DNA from: Paenibacillus sp. MSJ-34
GTDB taxonomy: Bacteria > Bacillota > Bacilli > Paenibacillales > Paenibacillaceae
Assembly: GCF_018918005.1 (NCBI RefSeq)
Contig: NZ_JAHLPR010000028.1
Span: 1 to 64,000 of the forward strand
DNA length: 64,000 nucleotides
Direction: 5' to 3'
The first letter of the stretch is position 1, and the number at the start of each line of letters is the position of its first letter. The notes under the pieces are model-generated. The model had not been told where the DNA came from, ran no database searches, and saw only the letters and a program-made list of their open reading frames with translations. The translations under genes and the position numbers were made by a program. This document shows positions 55,551-64,000 of this stretch, piece after piece.

Positions 55551-57171
55551 TTTATACTTTCAACTGCCGTCACGCCTTCAGCTCGGTTAAGTATCACCAG
55601 GGATGGGGATTACCTGCCTTGGCGATTGCTGTTAGGGGTGTATCAATTACCTTGTGAGACAGGGGTTGCCAAGGAGTTATTTCTTGACCAGTATGACAAT
55701 CTATCTTTCCTATAACATCTCCTTCATTTTTTCTTGGTACCCTGTATTCCTGACGGACTATTTAATTCTTTCTTCCTAACAATGACTAATCCATGATTGC
55801 TCATCCCCAAGATACTCCGCTCTCTACATGTTCTCATATGATATTTCAGCCATATCTCCTACTCGTCATCGTCCAGTCTATGAATGACCCATTAAGAGGG
55901 CGATACCATCTGTAGCAACATGGTCAATGATTTCTATTTCTTGTTCACCTAGTAACTGTTCGCTGGGCTGCTGGGAAAATGGCCGGCGAATGCCCAAAAA
56001 CGGTGGAAACTTGTGAAAAAAGCCTGACTGCGACCAGGATATGCCCAAGAGGTATCGGATGAAATCAATCGTTGTATTTGACAAGGGGCAGTAATAAACC
56101 GAATTGCATCTGCTGAGGTGACTCCATTATGGCTGCATTGACACTGCGTATCTAGCCGTTTCCCGAGAATCTGGAAGTTGAGTTATTTTGGTTCGGATCC
56201 CCTTTCGCGGACTACAAAGGGAATTGGAGAATTCGAGTCGCATTTCGGAGGTAACCGGGGACTTGAAAGTTATATCCTACCCTTGGGGAACAGTCCCCCA
56301 TTTGCGCATGGGACAAATCTACACCAACGGGATTTGATCAAATCAAGCCATTTGAAAGTATTGTACATAGAATAACAATAGCAGAATGAATCAAGATCTG
56401 ATGAGCAATGGATTTAACTTGCCCAAGAGCTTGATTGACTTCCATATAAAATCCGGAGCTTGGGCTTCAACAGTTTGACGAGATGATTTATTGCTTTCCA
56501 GTGTTTCGAATTCATTCGAGCCGCAAGTCAAGATGTATTGGAGCCCCTCCTACGTTTATGCGATTCTCCAATTTTCCGTGAGTTACTGCTCGTCGAGAGG
56601 ATGTGCGGCATTCCCATACCGGCAATGACGTGATCGTCACCTCCGGGAGCCTGTATGTCCAAACGGCTCCAGGCGATCCTGTGCGATCGTACAGGCGAAT
56701 CATGGTATCACGACTAAGTTTGTTATCGAAATTGCCCGGCCGGATGATTGGTCCATTTCGACATTGCTCCTCCACCCAACCCAGCAGACTTCACTAATGA
56801 CGGTTAAGCGTGACATTAAGTTGCTTCTTGAGGGGCTTGTTCAAAAAGGCGGCCACTGGGATCAGAACATTTTAAACCAATGAAACGGCTTCACTATCGA
56901 TATGGTTGAGCATTATCAACGCGATTCAATTAGGGGTTGGGCGTATCGGATAACGGGAAAATATCAGACTGTCGAGAAAGTCCTTTTCGAATAGGCACGA
57001 GGAAATCAAAAGTAAAAACAAGGTGATCAGATCGGTTTAAATCGATTTTTCTTATAAAAGTTGAGTCCACCCACATCAAAATGCGTTATATAGAAAGCCG
57101 GATTCACATTCTACCGATTTTTCGACAGTCTGAAAACATCCGGCTATACATGTTTGAATTTATTTTTGGTA
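55551..57171. other. Long gap without a recognised gene
   Basis: About 1.6 kb of short broken frames on both strands. A plus-strand stretch near 56190-56380 (EFESHFGG) and one near 56790-56880 (TSLMTVKRDIKLLLEG) look like decayed coding DNA, but I cannot name the families. A possible MITE lies at 56965-57132. Confidence 0.5.
56965..57132. mobile_element. Possible 168-bp MITE
   Basis: The ends CAGACTGTCGA (56965-56975) and TCGACAGTCTG (57122-57132) are perfect 11-bp inverted repeats extended by further A-rich matches. The interior codes for nothing. No clear target duplication is visible (flanks AAAATAT and AAAACAT), which keeps confidence moderate. Confidence 0.45.
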
Positions 57172-57201
57172 TTGTAATACTCAATTCATTGATGGTATAA
57201 T
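57172..57201 (+). promoter_or_regulatory. Likely sigma-A promoter of the type I restriction operon
   Basis: TTGTAA (57172-57177) and TATAAT (57196-57201) are 18 bp apart and end 11-35 bp before the two candidate TTG starts of the first gene. Confidence 0.65.
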
Positions 57202-57212
57202 TTAGTTGGCTT

Positions 57213-58823
57213 TTGGCAGCGAAAGAAGGTGATGAATTGATTGAGTCGTTTTGGAATATCTGTCTGCTTCACGATATATCAACCCGTGATCAGTTGCTTC
57301 GCGAGGCCATTAGAGTGAAGCGGACGCAACAACTTCTGGAACAGCAACAGTTGGCCGAAACGGAGCTAATGACAGAACCTGAGAAGCTGTTTCAGTGGAT
57401 GAAGGAACGAGCCTTAGACAAAGAATTAGGCCATTTTCCCGGCGATCGGGATTTATTTTATAAATTATACCATGCAGGCAAGGATATGGACTTGTTGGAA
57501 TACGCCATGCTCACCATCCAACAAGATCGTGTTACAGGGAGCATTGTCGTCCATCCAGGAATCGTCGAGCGGTTTGTCGATCAGTGTGAGCGACATGGTT
57601 GCAAGAACATTCTGTTTGCAGAAACTGAAAAGTATATCAAAGGACTCATCGAAACGAAATGTTACCATCGACCATGGACAATCACATTGTTAACGGAAAA
57701 CTACATCGTAGGCAGATTGTTCAAAACGTATTTCGAGCCCTATTCCAATATCCGCATCGTTCAAGGGTCCATTTATCAGCCGCTGCCCGCAGAACATCAA
57801 TTCGACGCGATCCTGGCGATGCCGAATTTTGGTATGAAGATGAACGATGACGATGTCGCGGTTCGGGAATCCGAAGGCGCAGCGGCCAGCTACCTCCTTC
57901 CACTCTTGCAAGACGGCGGGAGATTGAGCGTGACCTTTCCTGCACGGATGCTGTTTCAATCCGGCGCGATCGCCAGCTGGCGGAAGAAAATGAATGATCA
58001 GGCGCCGGTGCAAACGATCTATTCGCTTCCGGACGGCTTGTTTCGTCCCTACACTTCTATCAAGACCTATCAGGTTGACTTCGGCAAAGTGCCTGTGGAA
58101 GAGGTGATCCTCGGGCGACTCCATATGGAGAAGTCAAAGCTTGTGGGGGAACGGGAGATTACCATCCATCCGGATCGGTTCCGAGAGCTGGATCATTGGC
58201 GAATCGAACTGCTGCTGGATGAAGATCAGGATATACTTCGTTCGTTTCAGCAGGCGGCAACCCCGAAAGTGAAGTTGCGCGATGTGGCAGAAATTTTTCG
58301 GGGAAAATCGATTCTTAAGCAGGATCTAAAGCCCGGGAACATTAAGGTGCTGAATATATCCAATCTGGATGACGGCGAAGTGCTATTGGATCAGCTTGAA
58401 ACGATTGACGAGGAAGAGAGGAAAGTGAAACGTTACGAGATTCTCCCGGGTGACCTGGTCATGACGTGCCGCGGCACCGTGAACAAGCTGGCTGTATTTC
58501 CGGAGGCTCAAGGGATGGTCATCGCTTCCTCGAATATGATCGTGATCCGGTTCAAGTCGGCCATCAAGAGTCATTTTGCCAAAATGTTTCTGGAAAGCCC
58601 GGTTGGAACAGCCCTTATTCAAAGCTTCCAGCGGGGGACGACTGTAATGAATCTGAACCCGGCGGATGTGGCGGAATTGGAATTGCCTCTGGTACCGGAA
58701 GATAAGCAGCACGAGTTAATAGAGCAATATATACGGGAAAAAGAACGATATAAAGAAGTTGTTCGGGAAGCGATGAATCGCTGGGAACAAGTGAAGAGCC
58801 AGTTATACGAGGAACTCTACTGA
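57213..58823 (+). CDS. Degenerate N6-DNA-methylase domain fused to a HsdS-like specificity domain
   Basis: A 536-residue protein at the head of a type I restriction operon. Residues about 100-320 have the fold order of an N6-adenine methylase, but motif IV reads MPNF (203-206, in DAILAMPNFGMKM) instead of NPPF/Y and no motif I DPaCGSG is visible, so it is probably catalytically dead. Residues about 345-536 look like one target-recognition domain plus coiled conserved region of a specificity subunit (KVKLRDVAEIFRGKSI, PGDLVMTCRGTVNKL, EKERYKEVVREAMNRWEQVK). The N-terminal 100 residues are helical. The start may be TTG at 57213, or TTG at 57237 with AAGGTGAT upstream. It lies 16 bp before hsdM. 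It may be an accessory or alternative specificity factor (inference). Confidence 0.8.
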   Translation: MAAKEGDELIESFWNICLLHDISTRDQLLREAIRVKRTQQLLEQQQLAETELMTEPEKLFQWMKERALDKELGHFPGDRDLFYKLYHAGKDMDLLEYAMLTIQQDRVTGSIVVHPGIVERFVDQCERHGCKNILFAETEKYIKGLIETKCYHRPWTITLLTENYIVGRLFKTYFEPYSNIRIVQGSIYQPLPAEHQFDAILAMPNFGMKMNDDDVAVRESEGAAASYLLPLLQDGGRLSVTFPARMLFQSGAIASWRKKMNDQAPVQTIYSLPDGLFRPYTSIKTYQVDFGKVPVEEVILGRLHMEKSKLVGEREITIHPDRFRELDHWRIELLLDEDQDILRSFQQAATPKVKLRDVAEIFRGKSILKQDLKPGNIKVLNISNLDDGEVLLDQLETIDEEERKVKRYEILPGDLVMTCRGTVNKLAVFPEAQGMVIASSNMIVIRFKSAIKSHFAKMFLESPVGTALIQSFQRGTTVMNLNPADVAELELPLVPEDKQHELIEQYIREKERYKEVVREAMNRWEQVKSQLYEELY

Positions 58824-58838
58824 GGAGGAATTAGGATC

Positions 58839-60362
58839 ATGGCAACAGCGAACATTGGATTCGAGGAAAAATTATGGAGCATGGCCGATAAACTGCGCGG
58901 CAGTATGGATGCAGCGGAGTATAAGCATGTAGCTCTCGGTCTTCTATTTCTGAAATATGTGTCGGATGCGTTTGAAGAAAAATATGAAGCATTGAAAAAT
59001 GAACCGTATGCCGATCCGGAGGACCGGGACGAATACGTTGCAGAAAATATATTCTGGGTACCGAAGGAAGCGCGCTGGAGCCATATCAAGGATAACGCGA
59101 AGAAGCCGGATATCGGGCAGATCATCGACAATGCCATGATTGCCATCGAGAAGGAAAATCCGTCGCTGAAAGGCGTACTGCCGAAAGATTACGCTAGGCC
59201 AGCGCTGGATAAAACCCGCCTTGGCGAAGTAATCGACCTGTTCTCGTTCAAGGTCGGCGATGAAGAGAGCCGCTCGAAGGATGTTTTGGGTCGGGTATAT
59301 GAGTACTTCCTTAGCAAATTTGCTAGCGCGGAAGGCAAGAATGGCGGCGAATTCTACACCCCGAACAGCGTGGTTCGCCTGCTCGTTGAGATGATTCAGC
59401 CGTTCAAGGGCCGCGTATACGACCCCTGCTGCGGGTCCGGCGGCATGTTCGTTCAAAGCGAGAAGTTTGTAGAGGAACATCAGGGGCGCATTGGTGATAT
59501 TGCGGTATACGGGCAAGAGTCGAATCCGACAACGTGGAAGTTGTGCAAAATGAACCTCGCTATTCGCGGCATCGACGGCAATCTCGGTGAGCATCATGCG
59601 GATACATTCCATAACGATTTGCATAAAAACCTGAAGGCTGATTACATTCTGGCGAATCCGCCCTTCAATATTAGCGATTGGGGCGGCGAGCGGCTGACGG
59701 AGGATACCCGTTGGGCATATGGGGTGCCTCCCGCAGGGAATGCCAACTATGCGTGGATTCAGCATATCGTGAACAAGCTTGCGCCCAGCGGCGTTGCCGG
59801 ATTTGTACTGGCGAACGGCTCCATGTCAACGAGCACGACGGCAGAGTTTGAGATTCGCAGCAAACTCGTCAACGCCGATCTGGTCGATTGCATCGTCACC
59901 TTGCCGGGACAACTGTTCTATTCTACGCAAATTCCCGTATGTCTCTGGTTTATCGCCAAGAACAAAGCGCCGAAAGGGCTTCGAGATCGCCGCGGGGAGA
60001 TTCTGTTTATCGATGCCCGCAAAATGGGTCATATGGTGGATCGCACGCATCGTGAATTGAGCACGGAGGATATCCGGAAGATCGCCGATACCTACCATGC
60101 ATGGCGCGGTCAGGCAGAAGCCGGAATCTATGAAGATGTGAAAGGCTTCTGCAAAGCGGCGAAGCTTACGGAGGTGCAGGAGCATGAGTACATTTTGACA
60201 CCGGGCCGCTATGTTGGTATTGAAGATGCGGAAGAAGACGGAGAACCGTTCGAGGATAAAATGGCAAGATTGACAACGGAGCTGGCGGAGCAGTTCGCCA
60301 AGTCCCGGCAACTGGAGGACGAGATTCGCAAGCGGCTAGGGGGGATCGGGTTTGAGTTTTGA
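58839..60362 (+). CDS. hsdM: Type I restriction-modification system, methylase subunit HsdM
   Basis: The 507-residue N6-adenine DNA methyltransferase. The N-terminal helical domain ([21 protein letters not shown]) and SAM-binding motif I DPCCGSGG (195-202) are intact, as is catalytic motif IV NPPF (273-276 in [11 protein letters not shown]). TGAGGAGGAATTAGG precedes the ATG. Its last 11 bp overlap hsdS. Two HsdM with one HsdS form the methylating core; HsdR adds cleavage. Confidence 0.97.
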   Translation: MATANIGFEEKLWSMADKLRGSMDAAEYKHVALGLLFLKYVSDAFEEKYEALKNEPYADPEDRDEYVAENIFWVPKEARWSHIKDNAKKPDIGQIIDNAMIAIEKENPSLKGVLPKDYARPALDKTRLGEVIDLFSFKVGDEESRSKDVLGRVYEYFLSKFASAEGKNGGEFYTPNSVVRLLVEMIQPFKGRVYDPCCGSGGMFVQSEKFVEEHQGRIGDIAVYGQESNPTTWKLCKMNLAIRGIDGNLGEHHADTFHNDLHKNLKADYILANPPFNISDWGGERLTEDTRWAYGVPPAGNANYAWIQHIVNKLAPSGVAGFVLANGSMSTSTTAEFEIRSKLVNADLVDCIVTLPGQLFYSTQIPVCLWFIAKNKAPKGLRDRRGEILFIDARKMGHMVDRTHRELSTEDIRKIADTYHAWRGQAEAGIYEDVKGFCKAAKLTEVQEHEYILTPGRYVGIEDAEEDGEPFEDKMARLTTELAEQFAKSRQLEDEIRKRLGGIGFEF

Positions 60363-61590
60363 GTGGAAGGAAGTTAGGTTATCCGATATCGCAGAATTTG
60401 CAAATGGTAAAAAAAGGCCTTCTGAAAGTGGAAAGATCCCGGTTTACGGCGGAAATGGGATCATGGATTACACTAATAGCTACAATTCAGAAGGAGAAAC
60501 AGTGATAATAGGACGAGTTGGTGCTTATTGTGGAAATGTTCATTATGAAAACCAACCTTGCTGGATATCAGATAATGCGATAGCTGCCAAACCATGTATT
60601 AAAGGGACAGGCAGATATCTTTATTATAAATTGAAAAGTATGAACTTGTATAATATGCGGATTGGTAGTTCTCAACCGCTATTAACGCAATCATTGATAA
60701 AAGACATTGTTATGAAAATTCCTTCAACTTCTGAACAAATAAAAATTTCGGATATTTTAACCGCATTGGATTATAAAATCGAACTCAACAACGCAATCAA
60801 CAAAAACCTTGAAGAAATGGCCCAAGCCCTTTTTAATAGCTGGTTTGTGGACTTCGAGTTTCCAAATGAAAACGGAGAACCGTATAAATCCAGTGGCGGC
60901 GAGTTTGAGGAAAGCGAGTTGGGGTTGATTCCGAAGGGGTGGAAGCAGGGGACAATTAGTGAACTTGGTGAGGTTGCCGGAGGAGCAACGCCTTCTAAGA
61001 AAAACGAAGACTTTTATACCGTTAGAGGCATTCCTTGGATCACTCCTAAAGATCTATCGAAAACTAACAACAAATATATCTCGCGCGGCGAAATAGATAT
61101 TACACAGAAAGGGTTTAGCAACTCCAGTGTAAAGCTTTTACCGAAAGGGACAGTTTTATTTAGTTCGCGAGCTCCTATTGGTTATATTGCAATAGCTAAA
61201 AATGAAGTTACAACAAATCAGGGATTTAAGTCCGTTATTCCATTCAAACATGTTGGTTCAGAATTCGTCTATTATCTCTTGAAGAGTAATGTTGAGACGA
61301 TTGAATGTCGTGCATCGGGCTCAACCTTTAAGGAGATATCCGGGACAGAAATGAAGCGAGTGCCTGTTCTTATCCCTACAGAAAATGTCCTTGCGAAGTT
61401 TAATGAGATCGTTGAACCGATAGGGAGATTAACACAAAAGTGTGAAGAAGAAAATGAAGATTTAACCCAAATCCGCGACACCCTTCTCCCCAAACTGATG
61501 TCGGGCGAGATCCGTGTCCCTGTGGAGCAGGATCATAATCATCCCGATCTGCCAAAGGTTGCGGAGAGCAGCGCAATCTATCAGCCCTAA
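60352..61590 (+). CDS. hsdS: Type I restriction-modification system, specificity subunit HsdS
   Basis: A 412-residue subunit that sets the DNA target. Two target-recognition domains (about 1-125 and 200-335) alternate with two helical conserved regions (about 126-175 with [19 protein letters not shown]; 340-390 with [19 protein letters not shown]). The start is TTG at 60352, inside the end of hsdM, with AGGGGGG upstream. The first 200 codons after the start are more AT-rich than hsdM, as often seen where recognition domains are exchanged between strains. The actual target sequence cannot be read. Confidence 0.94.
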   Translation: MSFEWKEVRLSDIAEFANGKKRPSESGKIPVYGGNGIMDYTNSYNSEGETVIIGRVGAYCGNVHYENQPCWISDNAIAAKPCIKGTGRYLYYKLKSMNLYNMRIGSSQPLLTQSLIKDIVMKIPSTSEQIKISDILTALDYKIELNNAINKNLEEMAQALFNSWFVDFEFPNENGEPYKSSGGEFEESELGLIPKGWKQGTISELGEVAGGATPSKKNEDFYTVRGIPWITPKDLSKTNNKYISRGEIDITQKGFSNSSVKLLPKGTVLFSSRAPIGYIAIAKNEVTTNQGFKSVIPFKHVGSEFVYYLLKSNVETIECRASGSTFKEISGTEMKRVPVLIPTENVLAKFNEIVEPIGRLTQKCEEENEDLTQIRDTLLPKLMSGEIRVPVEQDHNHPDLPKVAESSAIYQP

Positions 61591-61607
61591 TCCAAAGGAG
61601 GTGCAAC

Positions 61608-64000
61608 ATGGCCTACTATACGACGTCCTATACCGAAAGCGACCTGGAGCAGGCCGCACTGGAGTGGTTCGAAGAACTGAACTACGAGAAAGCATACGGC
61701 CCGGATATTTCTCCGGAAGGCGAGTATCCCGAACGACAGTTTTACCATGACGTCATCCTGAAAGATCGGCTGCGCGAGGCTCTCATTCGCATCAACAAGC
61801 ATGTGCCGCGAGAAGCGATTGAGGAAGCGATCCGGGTCATTGAAGTGCCGCGCAGTCCCAGCCTGCTGATCAATAACAAGGCGTTCCAGAAGATGATTAC
61901 CGATGGGATCGACGTGCAGTATCAAGCCGCCAATGGCGAATATCCGACAGAGAAAGTATGGCTGTTCGACACCGACCCGGACCGGATCGACAACAACGAC
62001 TTTCTGGTCGTCAACCAGTTTACCGTCGTTGAAAATCAGGGAGAGAAGCGCCCGGATATCGTCGTGTTCGTAAATGGATTGCCGATCGCCGTATTTGAAT
62101 TGAAAAGCGCCTCCAACGAAGAAGTCGGGATCAGCGATGCCTATAATCAAGTGCAGACGTACAAAGGCGCGATACCGTCCCTGTTCACCTACAACTCGTT
62201 TCTGGTCATCAGTGACGGTGTGAATGCGCGGGTCGGCACGTTGACAGCCAATGAAGACCGCTTTATGATGTGGCGCACGATCGACGGCGATGACGTGGCG
62301 CCCTCCTCCCTGCCCCAGCTTGAAGTGCTTGTGAAAGGAATGTTCGAGAAAAGCCGACTGCTTGATATTATCAAGCATTTCGTGCTGTTTCAGACCGATG
62401 GGGAGCATCTGTTCAAAATATTGGCGGGATACCACCAATACCACGCCACCAACAAGGCAATTGCAAGTACGGAACGGGCGACGATGGATGAAGGAGATCG
62501 AAAAATCGGCGTTATTTGGCATACGCAAGGCTCCGGCAAAAGCTTGTCTATGGTATTCTACGCGGGCAAACTTGTTCTGACGCTGAACAACCCGACGATC
62601 GTCGTAGTGACGGACCGAAACGACCTAGACGACCAATTGTTCAGCACGTTCAGCAAGTCGAAGGACTTGCTCAGGCAAACGCCTCAGCAAGCGGAAAATC
62701 GGACTCATTTGCGTGAGCTCTTGTCGGTGGAGTCGGGCGGGATCATTTTCACAACGGTCCACAAGTTCACCCCCGATGAAAATGAAGACAAGTATCCTGT
62801 ACTTACGGAACGCCGCAATGTGATTGTGATTGCGGACGAGGCGCATCGCAGCCAGTACGGGTTTCAGGCGGATATGGTCGCCGGGGACGACGAAGCGGCC
62901 ATTAAGTATGGCTATGCCAAGTATATGCGCGATGCGTTGCCGAACGCTTCTTATATTGGCTTTACCGGAACGCCGGTCGAACTGACAGACAAAAATACGC
63001 CTGCCGTTTTCGGTGACTACATCGATATTTACGATATGACCCGAGCCGTAGAAGACGGAACCACGGTCAGAATTTATTATGAAAGCCGCATTGCCCGCCT
63101 GGAGTTGTCGGAGGCGGAGCGCCCGGTCATTGACAGCGAGTATGAGGATATTACGGAGTACCAGGAGTACACGCAGCGGGAGCGTCTGAAGTCGCGTTGG
63201 GCTAGGCTTGAAGCGTTGGCCGGTGCAGAGAAACGGGTCAGGAAAGTCGCGCAGGATGTCGTCGAACATTTCGAGCAACGGCAGAAAGCCGGCTTCGGCA
63301 AAGCGATGATTGTTGTGATGTCGCGGCGGATCGCCATCGATATGTACAGAGCGATTGTTGCACTCCGGCCGGATTGGCACAGCGATGATGATAACGAAGG
63401 CAAAATCAAAATCGTCATGACCGGAAGTTCCAGCGATCCGGAGGAGTGGCAACCGTTTATCGGCAACAAGCGGCGACGCGAACATCTCGCGAAGCGGATG
63501 AAAGATGTGAACGATCCGCTTCAGATCGTCATTGTCCGTGATATGTGGCTGACCGGTTTTGACGTGCCGAGCATGAATACGATGTACATCGACAAGCCGA
63601 TGAAAGGCCATAATCTGATGCAGGCGATCGCCCGCGTGAATCGGGTATTCCGCGACAAGCCGGGCGGTCTGATCGTCGATTATATCGGAATTGCGGACTT
63701 GCTGAAATCGGCGCTTCAACAATATACGGAAAATGACCGAAAAACTGCTGGTATCGATACAGACCAAGCCGTTGACTTTATGCTGGAAAGGCTGCAGCTC
63801 ATCCGCGAATTGCTTCATGGGTATGACTACAGTAAATTCGCTTCGGAGAAAGCAGCCGGACGGATGAAGGCCATTGTTGAGACGGTCGATTACGTACTTG
63901 GATTAGGTGAAGAGAGCAAGCGGAACTTCCTGAATTGGACGACGGAATTGGCAAGAGCCTTCTCGCTCTGCGCGACGACTCCCGCCGCGGAGGAAGTCAA
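61608..64000 (+). CDS. hsdR: Type I restriction-modification system, restriction subunit HsdR (runs off the window)
   Basis: The motor and nuclease subunit; 797 codons are visible and the 3' end lies beyond 64000. The N-terminal PD-(D/E)xK nuclease has Asp150, Glu164 and Lys166 (RPDIVVF then VFELK). The superfamily 2 translocase follows: Walker A GSGKS (308-312 in [12 protein letters not shown]), DEAH box (410-413 in [11 protein letters not shown]), motif III region FTGTPVEL, and later MLVVCMSR-like [16 protein letters not shown] and [16 protein letters not shown] (motif VI). AAAGGAGGTGCAAC precedes the ATG, 18 bp after hsdS. No frameshift is seen in the visible part, so restriction is probably active. 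Long antisense frames here are shadows. Confidence 0.96.
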   Translation, partial: MAYYTTSYTESDLEQAALEWFEELNYEKAYGPDISPEGEYPERQFYHDVILKDRLREALIRINKHVPREAIEEAIRVIEVPRSPSLLINNKAFQKMITDGIDVQYQAANGEYPTEKVWLFDTDPDRIDNNDFLVVNQFTVVENQGEKRPDIVVFVNGLPIAVFELKSASNEEVGISDAYNQVQTYKGAIPSLFTYNSFLVISDGVNARVGTLTANEDRFMMWRTIDGDDVAPSSLPQLEVLVKGMFEKSRLLDIIKHFVLFQTDGEHLFKILAGYHQYHATNKAIASTERATMDEGDRKIGVIWHTQGSGKSLSMVFYAGKLVLTLNNPTIVVVTDRNDLDDQLFSTFSKSKDLLRQTPQQAENRTHLRELLSVESGGIIFTTVHKFTPDENEDKYPVLTERRNVIVIADEAHRSQYGFQADMVAGDDEAAIKYGYAKYMRDALPNASYIGFTGTPVELTDKNTPAVFGDYIDIYDMTRAVEDGTTVRIYYESRIARLELSEAERPVIDSEYEDITEYQEYTQRERLKSRWARLEALAGAEKRVRKVAQDVVEHFEQRQKAGFGKAMIVVMSRRIAIDMYRAIVALRPDWHSDDDNEGKIKIVMTGSSSDPEEWQPFIGNKRRREHLAKRMKDVNDPLQIVIVRDMWLTGFDVPSMNTMYIDKPMKGHNLMQAIARVNRVFRDKPGGLIVDYIGIADLLKSALQQYTENDRKTAGIDTDQAVDFMLERLQLIRELLHGYDYSKFASEKAAGRMKAIVETVDYVLGLGEESKRNFLNWTTELARAFSLCATTPAAEEV

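Noticed and set aside
55878..56084. 68-codon minus-strand frame
   Set aside because: No supporting start signal or recognisable motif, and the surrounding DNA looks decayed.
61587..63818. Long minus-strand open frames (313 and 397 codons)
   Set aside because: They are antisense shadows of hsdR, whose nuclease, Walker and DEAH motifs are in the plus frame.

Overview
The window looks like a chromosomal segment of a spore-forming, surface-layer-bearing Gram-positive of the Bacillales, most likely Paenibacillaceae (Paenibacillus, Brevibacillus or Cohnella type). Evidence: several proteins ending in three SLH domains, a GerA/GerC/GerB germinant-receptor operon, a Bce-type antibiotic-response module, strong GGAGG ribosome binding sites and a Zur site of the Bacillus type. 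The genus is inference from gene content. No rRNA, tRNA or CRISPR array was seen.

Layout. 1-12,120: four tandem minus-strand genes for large secreted proteins with GLUG, PQQ-like, RCC1, chitobiase-C-terminal-like, Fn3 and cadherin-like modules plus C-terminal SLH anchors. One is 5'-truncated beside the 3' scar of a group II intron, and one has a single-base frameshift inside its RCC1 repeats. 12,254-17,502: a MalT/LuxR-type regulator, then a secreted protein with an OmpR-type two-component pair. 18,470-22,449: spore germination operon plus a small membrane protein. 22,450-27,860: a graveyard of insertion sequences (a DUF6431/DDE element, an IS1380 remnant fused to a vanZ fragment, and one element with intact ends but a dead transposase). 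27,891-30,803: a frameshifted MMPL transporter and a TetR regulator, each preceded by the same TGAAC-N4-GTTCA operator. 31,049-35,287: transposase and grpB remnants, a second TetR gene with a divergent membrane-protein pair, a thioredoxin-reductase-like flavoprotein and the tail of a zinc/manganese-type ABC permease.

35,284-45,877 is the most interesting metabolic unit. It encodes a FecB-like lipoprotein, a FecCD permease, an ATPase, BchI-like and BchD-like AAA proteins, a CobN/ChlH-type chelatase large subunit and a methyltransferase, all on the minus strand and mostly overlapping. A perfect Zur-type palindrome (core TCGTAATCATTACGA) lies just upstream. This suggests zinc-limitation-induced uptake coupled to metal insertion into, or removal from, a tetrapyrrole-like ligand, rather than vitamin B12 synthesis.

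45,988-49,561 holds an integrase fragment, an XRE regulator, transposase remnants and an intact VanZ-family gene. 49,722-55,550 is a Bce-type module (ATPase, permease, response regulator, small histidine kinase). Its permease is fused in frame to an alpha/beta hydrolase with a GHSAGG nucleophile elbow, which should lie outside the cell. The intergenic region between the divergent halves carries 11-bp-phased repeats suited to the response regulator. 55,551-57,171 has no clear gene but contains a possible 168-bp MITE. 57,213-64,000 is a type I restriction-modification operon: an extra first gene with a degenerate methylase joined to a specificity-like domain, then hsdM, hsdS and hsdR. hsdR runs off the window.
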